Assembly: GCA_009768925.2 (NCBI GenBank)
Contig: VHIT02000024.1
Coordinates: forward strand, 124,001 to 188,000
DNA length: 64,000 nt
Reading direction: 5' to 3'
Source of the DNA: Cryptosporidium bovis
Taxonomy: Eukaryota; Apicomplexa; Conoidasida; Eucoccidiorida; Cryptosporidiidae
Shown here in pieces: positions 1 through 8,641 of the stretch (position 1 is its first letter; each line of letters begins with the position of its first letter). Made by a program: the position numbers and the translations under genes. A model generated the notes under the pieces. The model was not told where the DNA came from and ran no database searches. It was given only the letters and a program-made list of their open reading frames with translations.

Positions 1-1533
1 TCTCTGCAATAATATTGTTGTTTGTGCTGGAAAATATCCTGTTAACAAGAAATGTAAAATGCATACAAACGGGAAAATACAGTTTATTTAATGGATTAAA
101 TTTGGCACATGATATAATTCCAAAAAAAAGTTTAGAGTTCATTGAAAATGATAATGAATCATCAAATAATGATAATATATTATCTAGTTTTCCAAACCCA
201 ATAAAAAACCCCGAAAAATGGTAAGTTGTTAATAATTCATTTACTATTACTATTGTTATTACTTATATATAATGAATACGATAATAATAATAATCAACAT
301 TATTATTATTACTACACAATAAATACCTATTCCTTCAAATAAAATAATAAAACAAAATAAATTATGAATAAATATTTCTATTAAATATAAATTTTAAAGC
401 GGAAGAAGAGGAAGAATTTCATCGAATATCTGTGATCCATATAAACTTCTATCTGCAGAAGAAGGCGATTATATTGATACGTTAATAGAAGATATAAAGA
501 ATAATCAGGTAATTAAATGTGGCAGTTCAACGTCAGGTTACAATATTGGTGTAGCAATATTGCCTCCAACAATGGGTGATGGTGGTAACATTGCAAATAA
601 ATTGCTAGAAAGCTGGAGATTAAGCTCTTATGAATGCAACAATGACATTATCTTTGTATATTTAGCAAGTGAAAATAGAGCAGTAGTTAGGTGGGGAAGT
701 TCTGTAGAACCGGCACTAAATATTGTGATGTATCCAGAATTAATGAGTGAGATAGATTCAGTGTTAAAAGAAAAATCTTTGGGTCCTGCGATATATAGTG
801 GTATATCAACAATTAGAAGAGAACTCAAAGAAAATATAGGGCCACCTAGAAGACTTCCACAGTTACTTGTACTTGGTATTATTGGTGGTTTGACTGCTTT
901 GGGATTTGGTGCATTGGTTGTATCGGCAATTTCTGAATCGAGGTGAGTTAAACAATAAATATCAATAATAATATTTATTAATAAAACAATTTTTCAGACC
1001 AAAAAGAAGTTCAACAAAATCTGGAATGAGAATAGAAGCTCAGGAACTATTGCACAGAATTCAATTGATGGTTAAAAATGGAAGTATTGATAGAGATATC
1101 TGTCCAATCACTCTTATAGATTTAAATCGTACTGGAGTGCCTTTTGTTGTTTGTAATAGAGGTTACAAGTACGAAGCAAAGGCATATCTGGAATGGTAAG
1201 TTTTATTTTACTTTTCAATTATATTAACATTAACTTTTATTAGGATGAGGATAAATAATTGTGGTCCAGAAACAGATCCAATTACAAGAGCGATTGAAAG
1301 AAATGATTTTATTTTATCAAAAAGAGAAGATGTTCCTCCAGAGAATAGGAAAATACCTGTTAGACTCTATTTGGAAAGTTTACTAAATATCTATCCAGAT
1401 ATAATATCTGTAAGTTGAAAACAAACATATTTTAAATTAATTATTGATTTTATACTTCTTTTGAAATTTAATTTAGGAACAAAATATTAAAAATTTCCTC
1501 AAGAATGTAAACGAAAGATGGATACTACCTTAA
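1..1533 (+). CDS. TPM-domain membrane protein, five exons, 5'-partial
   Basis: Splicing four introns (221-399, 943-997, 1196-1243, 1410-1476; all GT...AG with GTAAG or GTGAG donors) gives one continuous frame of about 393 visible residues ending at TAA 1531-1533. The frame is open to the window edge and has no ATG in exon 1, so the true start lies upstream. The visible N-terminus is hydrophobic (AIILLFVLENILL), like the end of a signal sequence or membrane anchor. Exon 2 encodes CGRRGRISSNICDPYKLL, then a region with ILPPTMGDGG. This resembles the TPM domain of MOLO-1/TLP18.3-type proteins, which usually face an extracytosolic compartment. A single membrane segment (LLVLGIIGGLTALGFGALVV) follows near 862-933, then a soluble tail. 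The family call is from motif memory. Four introns in one gene is unusual beside its intronless neighbours. Confidence 0.72.
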
Positions 1534-1710
1534 ATAGGAATTGACAAATTGAACAAAAAAAAAAAAAAAAAATATAATTGGTAGTTTTAAATAAAATAAA
1601 GTAGTAAATTACGAATAATATGTAATAGTCACTAAAAAAACTAATTATATTTTATTATAATATATGTAGTTATAATCATAACAAATATATAATGAAAAAC
1701 GATATTAAAT

Positions 1711-2454
1711 CTACTTTTTTTCCAGCATTCTTTGCTTAAATAATGACATATTTTTTCTCAATCCAGAAGATCTATTTTTAGTTTCGTTTTTGTTGTTAGG
1801 ATTATCGTCTGATATCTGAATTTCAGAAAATTGAGATTTTATATCATTAATTAAATTGTTAGTTTCAATTTCACGTAATATATCATGATTATTTGGAGGT
1901 AATTTCTCAACATTCGCATCAGGAATAAATGGAATTTTGTTGCTATCTGAGTCACAGTTAGATAATGGTGGTGGAATAGACTCATAATTATCGTTAATTT
2001 CTTCCCTTATTTCAGCAAACCCATCTCTAAATATGATATTATTGCTTGTATTGTCACTATTATTGTTATTGTTTTTTAAATTTAGAACATAGGTTTCATC
2101 TTCTTTAATTTTTAATGATTCATTTATTTTATTTAAATTTTTAACCAATGTTCCTAAACACTCCTGTGCTTGTAAACGTCTCCTATTTATTGTTCCAAGA
2201 GACTCTTTTGGTGTACTTTCTAGATATAAATCGGTTCCAAGTAGCATCAAAACTTTGTTTGTATTTATAATATAACCCTGAGAAAATGCAAGCGGTCCTA
2301 ATGGAACCATTATTTCATGCTGAACTTTATTCGGTAACCTTTCTAAAATATTTGAAACTTGATTAAATTCGCTAATCATTTCATTTAACTCGGAAATCTC
2401 ATATTCAATGCCCTCTTTATTTTTATATAGAATCGATGATTCATTTAAATCCAT
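1711..2454 (-). CDS. URI1: URI-like unconventional prefoldin (RPB5 interactor)
   Basis: This 247-residue protein starts with a prefoldin alpha-type coiled coil. Residues about 45-95 hold the characteristic segment MVPLGPLAFSQGYIINTNKV followed by LLGTDLYLESTPKES, which matches the beta-hairpin region of URI/Bud27. The middle is Asn/Asp-rich and disordered. The extreme C-terminus has SLFKQRML, resembling the short conserved C-terminal box of URI/Bud27. URI works with the R2TP/prefoldin-like chaperone in RNA polymerase assembly by binding RPB5. At 247 residues it is shorter than human URI (about 535) because the linker is reduced. It is divergent from PKG, with a 475-base shared upstream region, and convergent with the TPM gene. 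An ordinary prefoldin alpha subunit is the alternative, but the C-terminal box favours URI. Confidence 0.75.
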   Translation of the reverse strand: MDLNESSILYKNKEGIEYEISELNEMISEFNQVSNILERLPNKVQHEIMVPLGPLAFSQGYIINTNKVLMLLGTDLYLESTPKESLGTINRRRLQAQECLGTLVKNLNKINESLKIKEDETYVLNLKNNNNNSDNTSNNIIFRDGFAEIREEINDNYESIPPPLSNCDSDSNKIPFIPDANVEKLPPNNHDILREIETNNLINDIKSQFSEIQISDDNPNNKNETKNRSSGLRKNMSLFKQRMLEKK

Positions 2455-2929
2455 ATTATTTTAACCAGCCAATGCATATATTTGTCCTTATTTTTGTGTT
2501 TGTTACCTATTTATTTTGTTCCCACTAGCACTTTTTTTTTGCACCTGTCCCAATTTGATTAAATATATTTAAAATAAAGGCGGCAAGAGCTCCCGCCTCA
2601 TGTATTACTTAAACCGAATATGGGGTAATTAAAAGGAAAAGCAAATAAACGAAAAATAATGAGAAATGTGAGGAAACAAATAATAAATATTACTTGAACT
2701 GAATATAATAATTTTGTGTGACAGTTATATATATTAAAAATCTATCTTGAAATCCAACTTCAATTACTTAAATAATTTATTGTTTTTCATCCTTAAAATA
2801 GCATAATACAACAAGTTAAAAAATATACAAAGTTAGATTGAATGTAAACAAGAAATATTTTATTTATATAATAATATTAACAGTTGAAATAAAGAGCAAT
2901 ATAATGTATTTGCTTATGGAGTATGAGTA
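2455..2929. other. Divergent intergenic region, URI / PKG
   Basis: This AT-rich shared upstream region holds a GC-rich inverted repeat, AGGCGG - 9 nt - CCGCCT (2578-2598), with GAGCTC in the spacer. A short uORF (2904-2930) abuts the PKG start. I see no RNA gene. Confidence 0.7.
2578..2598. promoter_or_regulatory. GGCGG/CCGCC inverted repeat in divergent promoter
   Basis: AGGCGG (2578-2583) and CCGCCT (2593-2598) are perfect inverted arms around CAAGAGCTC. A GC-rich block like this is conspicuous in AT-rich DNA and resembles a paired E2F-type half-site. It lies about 125 bases from the URI start and 330 from the PKG start. Function is inferred. Confidence 0.45.
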
Positions 2930-2930
2930 A
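2904..2930 (+). promoter_or_regulatory. Eight-codon uORF whose stop overlaps the PKG start (TAATG)
   Basis: ATG at 2904 opens an eight-codon frame ending at TAA 2928-2930. The last A of this stop is the first base of the PKG ATG (2930-2932). An in-frame TGA at 2924-2926 closes the PKG frame just upstream, so 2930 is the first usable PKG start. If transcripts begin upstream of 2904, PKG translation would need leaky scanning or termination-reinitiation. Confidence 0.45.
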
Positions 2931-5900
2931 TGTCTTTGCTAAATAAGTTAAAAACAGGTAAATTTTCAAGTGGTAATGTAAGTATAGCAGGAAGTACTGG
3001 GAATAGTGCAAGCACTGCTAGATTTATAAGGGAGGATGGTGCATTAGAAACAAACAAGGAAAGTAGAGAAGTTAACGGTGACAATTTAGAATTGAAAAAA
3101 AATGGATTTACATCAGTTGTAAAGTTAGTACAATCTCCTGAAATAAAACTACAATCAAAAAAAAAAGATAATGGAACAACGGGACAATATGGCGAAAGAA
3201 ATGAACATGACAGTAGAGTTTTTTCAATAGAGAAAGAAGATGAGGAAGAAAAAATAAATGTTATGAAACACTTAAAAGATAGAGATAAAAATGAGGAGGA
3301 TGTAAAAACAATATCAAAAGCTTTGGGTGAGAATTTGGTTGCAACATCTCTAAATGATTCAGAAATAAAATCATTAGTAGAATCAATGCATTATTATGAT
3401 TACAACTCTGGAGAAATAGTATTTAGACAAGGTAGTTCAGGTTTTTATTTTTTCGTTGTATCATGTGGTGTATTTGAGGTAATAGTTGATCAAAAGAGAG
3501 TAAATTTATTAACAAAAGGTACGGCATTCGGCGAATTGGCACTAATACATAATACACCTAGAAGTGCAACAATTAAAGTATTGGAAAAAGGGGGTCTTTG
3601 GGGACTGGGGAGATCGACATTTAGAGATACACTACGTCAAATATCATCCCGAAATTATGAGGAGAATAGACAATTTATAGATAGTTTGTCAATATTTTCA
3701 GGTTTAACAAAAAACCAGAAAAACCTACTTTCAGAAGCTCTAGTTAGAGAAGTGTTCGCTAAGGATCAGGTAATAATAAGAGAAAAGGAGATAGGAAATG
3801 TATTATATATGATAAAGAGTGGTATTGTAGACGTTTTTGTATCAGGTACATATATAAGATCACTAAATGAAGGTGATGCGTTCGGAGAAAGATCATTAAT
3901 GTTTGATGAACCTAGATCAGCTACAGTAATAGCAGCAGCAACAACAGAATGTTTGACTTTAAATGGATGTATACTGACACAAATAATAGGAAGTTTAGCT
4001 CAAGTATTGAGTAAGAATTTAGTTAGTCAGTCATTGCAAAATTCGCCTATATTTAAACAATTCACGAAATCACAAATGCAGATAATATTAGACAAAATAA
4101 TATTTAGAGAATACACAAAAGGAGCGGTGTTAACAACTCATGACACAAAAACACTAAATATGAGGGCATTTGTGATATTAGAAGGTGAAGTTAAAGTAGT
4201 ACTTCCTTCAAATTGGTTAAATAACAGAAGATCATTACAATCCTCATCTACAGGTGGAGTAGCCAGTATAGGTGGTGTATCGGGAGCTGGAGGGATCGGT
4301 GGAGTAAGGTCATTTGGTTCCGTGGCAATAGATAAATCAATAGGATCTGTGAATAACTATTCACTTTCAGATTTTATAAGCGTATCACTGGGAAGAGGAG
4401 ACTATTTTGGGGACGATTTTGTATTTCATCCAAAAATACCGTTTTCTTGTAGAATTGAGATGAAAGCAGATACTAAGTTGGGGGTAATAACATCATCAAT
4501 GTTATCTGAATGTTTTGGTGACGAAAATGTTGATGTTGGACTAGAAATAAATAGAAAAATAGATTCAATGAAATCCTGTTTTGTATTTCAATATATATCT
4601 GAACAACAATTGAGTTTATTGGTTAAGTCACTTAGACCAATAAAATTTACAAGTGGTGAAAAAATAATTGTACAAGGTGAAAAAGGTACTGCATTTTACA
4701 TCATTCAATTAGGAGAAGTTGCCGTATACAGGAACAATAAATTTATAAAATATTTATATAAGGGAGATTATTTTGGTGAAAGAGCACTTTTGTATGATGA
4801 AGCCAGATCAGCCACAATAGAAGCAGCTACACCAGAGGTACATCTTTGGACAGTAGATAAAGAGGCGTTTTTAAAGATAATAGAACCTCCAATGAGACTT
4901 TATTTAGACGAGAGAATAAAACTACAGGAAACAAGAGTTCAAATAAATGAACTTAAAGAAATACAATTAATAGGTAAAGGAACATTTGGAACTGTAAGTT
5001 TGGTCCAAAATGTCAAAAATGGAAATAAATATGCATTGAAAAAGATACCTAAAAATCGCATATTGAACCATAATATGCAAATGCATGTACGTTTGGAACG
5101 ATCTATATTGGCTTTAAATGACCATCCATTTATTATAAAATTAATAAGAACATTTAAAGACTCCGAAAACGTATATTTACTTACTGAGCTTGTACCTGGT
5201 GGTGAGCTTTATGATGCGATAAAAAGAATAGGAATACTAACACGTTATCAATCACAGTTTTATATAGGTTCTATCATATTAGCACTGGAGTATCTCCATG
5301 AACGTTCTATAGTCTATAGAGATCTTAAACCAGAAAATATATTGTTGGACTCTCAGGGTTACATAAAACTAATAGATTTTGGATGTGCTAAAAAGTTAAT
5401 TGGAAGAAGCTATACACTTGTGGGCACACCACACTATATGGCACCTGAGGTTATATTGGGTAAGGGTTATAATTTAAGTTGTGATTCATGGGCAATTGGT
5501 GTGTGCTTATATGAATTTTTGTGTGGCAAATTACCATTTGGTATAGATGCTGTTGATCATCTTGAAATATTTAGGGACATACTCACTTCAAAGTTGGTTT
5601 TTCCAAAACATCTCACAGATATTGATTCTATTAACATAATAAAAAGACTACTATGTAGAGTCCCTGAGGTAAGAATGGGTTGTTCTGCTACTGGGTACAA
5701 AGAAATAAAAGATAATGTATTTTTCAAAGACTTTAGTTTCGATAGACTTCTTGGGAGAAGTTACGTTGCTCCTCTAGTTAGAAAACACCAGGTTTTTGCA
5801 AATTATTCTAATAGTGAAAATAAAGGTATAAATGATAAATTAAATAATAACTTAGCCTCAGAAATAGATGATAATTTAAATATTAAATCACATAACGGTG

Positions 5901-5974
5901 TTGGGACCGAGATTTCTCCTGAAGCCTCTTCTGGACAGATATTTGAGGACTTTGACTGGGATCACGACTTTTGA
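2930..5974 (+). CDS. PKG: cGMP-dependent protein kinase (PKG), four CNB domains
   Basis: This 1014-residue protein has the apicomplexan PKG architecture: a Ser/Lys-rich N-terminus, four cyclic-nucleotide-binding domains and an AGC kinase domain. CNB-A (FGELAL...PRSAT, near residue 200), CNB-B (FGERSL...PRSAT, near 318) and CNB-D (FGERAL...ARSAT, near 614) keep the phosphate-binding cassette Arg. CNB-C (FGDDF near 492) is degenerate, as is usual in this family, and is preceded by a Gly/Ser-rich insert at about 436-474. The kinase has GKGTFGTV (about 681), YALKKI, YRDLKPEN (catalytic Asp about 798), DFGCAK and GTPHYMAPE. The gatekeeper in YLLTELV is Thr752, the small residue known to make coccidian PKG sensitive to trisubstituted pyrrole/imidazopyridine inhibitors. 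PKG controls calcium release, secretion, egress and invasion. It is convergent with the next gene. Confidence 0.97.
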   Translation: MSLLNKLKTGKFSSGNVSIAGSTGNSASTARFIREDGALETNKESREVNGDNLELKKNGFTSVVKLVQSPEIKLQSKKKDNGTTGQYGERNEHDSRVFSIEKEDEEEKINVMKHLKDRDKNEEDVKTISKALGENLVATSLNDSEIKSLVESMHYYDYNSGEIVFRQGSSGFYFFVVSCGVFEVIVDQKRVNLLTKGTAFGELALIHNTPRSATIKVLEKGGLWGLGRSTFRDTLRQISSRNYEENRQFIDSLSIFSGLTKNQKNLLSEALVREVFAKDQVIIREKEIGNVLYMIKSGIVDVFVSGTYIRSLNEGDAFGERSLMFDEPRSATVIAAATTECLTLNGCILTQIIGSLAQVLSKNLVSQSLQNSPIFKQFTKSQMQIILDKIIFREYTKGAVLTTHDTKTLNMRAFVILEGEVKVVLPSNWLNNRRSLQSSSTGGVASIGGVSGAGGIGGVRSFGSVAIDKSIGSVNNYSLSDFISVSLGRGDYFGDDFVFHPKIPFSCRIEMKADTKLGVITSSMLSECFGDENVDVGLEINRKIDSMKSCFVFQYISEQQLSLLVKSLRPIKFTSGEKIIVQGEKGTAFYIIQLGEVAVYRNNKFIKYLYKGDYFGERALLYDEARSATIEAATPEVHLWTVDKEAFLKIIEPPMRLYLDERIKLQETRVQINELKEIQLIGKGTFGTVSLVQNVKNGNKYALKKIPKNRILNHNMQMHVRLERSILALNDHPFIIKLIRTFKDSENVYLLTELVPGGELYDAIKRIGILTRYQSQFYIGSIILALEYLHERSIVYRDLKPENILLDSQGYIKLIDFGCAKKLIGRSYTLVGTPHYMAPEVILGKGYNLSCDSWAIGVCLYEFLCGKLPFGIDAVDHLEIFRDILTSKLVFPKHLTDIDSINIIKRLLCRVPEVRMGCSATGYKEIKDNVFFKDFSFDRLLGRSYVAPLVRKHQVFANYSNSENKGINDKLNNNLASEIDDNLNIKSHNGVGTEISPEASSGQIFEDFDWDHDF

Positions 5975-6174
5975 ACAATATATAAAATTAAGAACAAAAA
6001 TAAAAAACTAAAATACGTCTAAATTAATTTTTGAAATGTAACAGTGATTTATTATTCAGTTTATTTACATTTTATGCAGAAAATGAAGTAGAATTTATTT
6101 TGTATATATTAATAAAAAATAGAAATAGTGACTATGGTATCAAAAAAAAAAGAATATTAAGGCCGAGAGAATAT

Positions 6175-7458
6175 TTAATCTTTATATTTTTTTACGTAAC
6201 CAAGTGAAAGAAATGTAGCAAGAGATGTAACTGTCATTTTGGCATTTTGGTCCTCATAATATGGAAACAAAAGTTCGTAAATAAGTTGCTTGTTGAATGC
6301 AGAGATGCAAACTACCATTAATGTGAGGAATGAAGCAACAACAGAAGCACCACTTAATCTGAATACTTCAGTCACTGAAAAGTCTCTAAATGTGAAGTGA
6401 AATTTAGTAAAACTTGCTGTTTCAAATTCAATTTTGTTGTATATCTCATTACCTAAATGCGAGTAAAGACGTTCATTACTGTTACTTTTACTACTTTTAA
6501 TATTTTTATTTATTAATTTTATCCAAGGAGTGTTATTTGACCTTAATTTATCTCTGTTCTTTTTATGATTATTCATTATTTTTAGTATTCTATTATTTGT
6601 ATTTTTCTGTGAAACCACGATTTCATACTCATTTTCTTGTCGTGAAACATAACCTTTGAATATTGAAAAGTAAAACTTTTCGACGTCAAAAACATAATTT
6701 TTTAATAACTTTAGTGACACTTGAGCAGTGTTTCCAATATTGGAATAAAACCACGAAGGTTCAACTGAATCTGAGTACTGACTTGCAACTATCATTGGGT
6801 GATCATATATACCTATTTTAAGTATATTGCTCATTATAATAGCCTCATCATTATTTTTACTCTTCATGATTGTCTTTGGTTTCAAGTATTTAATTCCAAC
6901 AGAAATACTATCCAAATCAAATCCAAACATTGGAGAGCGATGAAATAAAAAAAACGGTGGCTTTAGTACTTTATTACCGTTTTTCTCATAAAAAGTCTGT
7001 TTCCACATATCAATACATAAACAGTGGTCATTTTCAGCATTACCTTCATTTTTATTACTATTTATTTCTTTTGAATCCTCCCAGGAGCAATGCCTTATTT
7101 TTGGGTCAAAACTATAATAGTTTTTATTGAAAATCTTGTATATTAAAATAACTTTCAATCTCTTATTTTGATATGCTTTAAGTATACTATCTTTTAATGA
7201 TACATCTGGTAGAGAGCATATTGCCATCGACGGTACTTCCAACCTAGAGTATAGTGCTATTGTTGTTGATATATTTGTAAGCTGACCTGTCTTTAAAAAT
7301 ATAAAAAAGAATATTAGTGCCCAGTATAAGCCTAATGACAATAATGATGTTATCACTATTAAGGCTACTGTTTCAGTTACTTTAGAATTTGGACCATTTC
7401 CGAAAGACCCCTTAGGTACAAGCAAACTCTTAAACCAAATAAATAATCTGAATTTCAT
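6175..7458 (-). CDS. Two-TM membrane protein with ENaC/PAC-like topology
   Basis: This 427-residue protein has a short basic cytosolic N-terminus, TM1 at about 31-55, a large loop of about 310 residues, TM2 at about 368-388 and a short C-terminal tail. Right after TM1 comes LEVPSMAICSLP (residues 73-84), reminiscent of the post-TM1 FPAVTICN strand of ENaC/ASIC channels. The loop has four Cys (C81, HCSWED, and CLC in DHCLCIDMW) and two Asn/Lys-rich stretches at about 110-125 and 285-330. The TM2 lead-in is EVFRLSGASVVAS, with small residues that could line a pore, but there is no clear GxS selectivity filter. ENaC-, P2X- or TMEM206/PAC-like trimers share this topology. An unrelated lineage-specific membrane protein is equally possible. 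It is convergent with PKG and divergent from the coiled-coil gene. Confidence 0.55.
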   Translation of the reverse strand: MKFRLFIWFKSLLVPKGSFGNGPNSKVTETVALIVITSLLSLGLYWALIFFFIFLKTGQLTNISTTIALYSRLEVPSMAICSLPDVSLKDSILKAYQNKRLKVILIYKIFNKNYYSFDPKIRHCSWEDSKEINSNKNEGNAENDHCLCIDMWKQTFYEKNGNKVLKPPFFLFHRSPMFGFDLDSISVGIKYLKPKTIMKSKNNDEAIIMSNILKIGIYDHPMIVASQYSDSVEPSWFYSNIGNTAQVSLKLLKNYVFDVEKFYFSIFKGYVSRQENEYEIVVSQKNTNNRILKIMNNHKKNRDKLRSNNTPWIKLINKNIKSSKSNSNERLYSHLGNEIYNKIEFETASFTKFHFTFRDFSVTEVFRLSGASVVASFLTLMVVCISAFNKQLIYELLFPYYEDQNAKMTVTSLATFLSLGYVKKYKD

Positions 7459-7765
7459 GTATTTTCAATACCTTATTAGTTTCTTCTTAATTAACCATTT
7501 CCTTCAATTATGGATCCTCTGTTATCACAATATAATAAAAAACTATCAAATATTTGTGGTGTTGATTTTTTTTGTTTGCCATATACCATAAATTTCTACT
7601 AGTATGTTCTGTAATGTTTTGTGCGTATATGCAGATGGAAAGAACGAGTAGAACGGTACAATAATTGTTTATAACTCACATGAATACATCGATAAACAGG
7701 TCACAATTATTATTTATTTGTTTAACAATTGTAATTTGAACACAATATTTAATTTACTTATTTAT

Positions 7766-7791
7766 TGCAATTACCGCCGGCGGTAATTGCA
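7766..7791. promoter_or_regulatory. Perfect 26-bp palindrome centred on CCGCCGGCGG
   Basis: The sequence from 7766 to 7791 equals its own reverse complement over 26 bases, with core TTACCGCCGGCGGTAA and outer arms TGCAA/TTGCA. It contains two head-to-head TTACCGCC units, a motif that recurs elsewhere in this window. It could be a homodimer binding site or a cruciform. It lies about 310 bases from the two-TM gene start and 850 from the coiled-coil gene start. Confidence 0.6.
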
Positions 7792-8498
7792 GTTTTGCTG
7801 TATGTGGGGAGTTATTCGTGGCTTAAAAAAGATGTGTACGCCAGAAAACGCTAAGATGAAAATTAAACATAACGGATTAGCACGTAAACCTTATTTAAGT
7901 AAAAAATGAAGCAAATACTGTGTGAATATCAGTTTATTGTAATTCGTATTTACATTCAAATATGCTAACTCTTATGTACAAAAGTTTAAGTAGTTACTTG
8001 GTTTTAAGGATAATATTTTCGGATTGTTCTTTGATTGCTTTTTTGCTTAGTTTCTTAATAATTTTTTTATAATTTTTTGAAGATATTCTTTGGCAATAAT
8101 CCAACTATTCATTTTTCCAATGGGGTTTCACCATTTTACTAAAATCAACAAAAAATATGATTTATGAACGAATATGAATTAGTACTAATTTTATTCAGGG
8201 GTGAAAATGTCGGCTCATTCAAAATTATCTGCACACTAACTTTATTTTTACTTTTCTAGCACAATTAATTCAATGTTACTGCGTGGAAGAGTTTTCAAGC
8301 AGGATAAATCATTTTTAAATATAAAAATTGTTGACTCTGTTACTGTTACTACATATATTCACACTAACAACTATTTCTCACACATTTTCTACCGCAATAT
8401 AATTAAGTAAAAAGGTAAATAATTTATATTCTACCTTTAATCTAGAAAAAAAATTATTTTTTTACATGTTTTCTAGCAATGACTATTAAAAATAAGCA

Positions 8499-8508
8499 TT
8501 TGGGCGCC
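8499..8508. promoter_or_regulatory. E2F-like TTTGGGCGCC site
   Basis: TTTGGGCGCC, followed by AAAATTT, sits about 135 bases upstream of the coiled-coil ORF. It contains the GGCGCC hexamer (8503-8508) found in six other intergenic positions or variants here, and fits an E2F/DP-type TTTSSCGC consensus. Confidence 0.4.
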
Positions 8509-8641
8509 AAAATTTAGCCATATTAAATAAAGTACAAGTAATCAAAAAATTTTAAGTAAATATGGAAATAAATTAAATTAATAAATTAAAAATTATATAA
8601 ACTAATTTTGCTACTTATTTATTAATAATTGAAATGGAGAG

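Larger units (their letters stand above)
7459..8641. other. Divergent intergenic region, two-TM protein / coiled-coil protein
   Basis: About 1.2 kb of AT-rich sequence with no supported gene. It holds a perfect 26-bp palindrome (7766-7791) and TTTGGGCGCC (8499-8508), an E2F-like site about 135 bases before the downstream ATG. Confidence 0.7.

Noticed and set aside
15..17. TTG as start of the first gene
   Set aside because: The frame continues upstream to the window edge; the gene is 5'-truncated.
1555..1572. Run of 18 A after the first gene
   Set aside because: Could suggest a retroposed poly(A) tail, but the gene has introns and no target duplication is visible; ordinary homopolymer.
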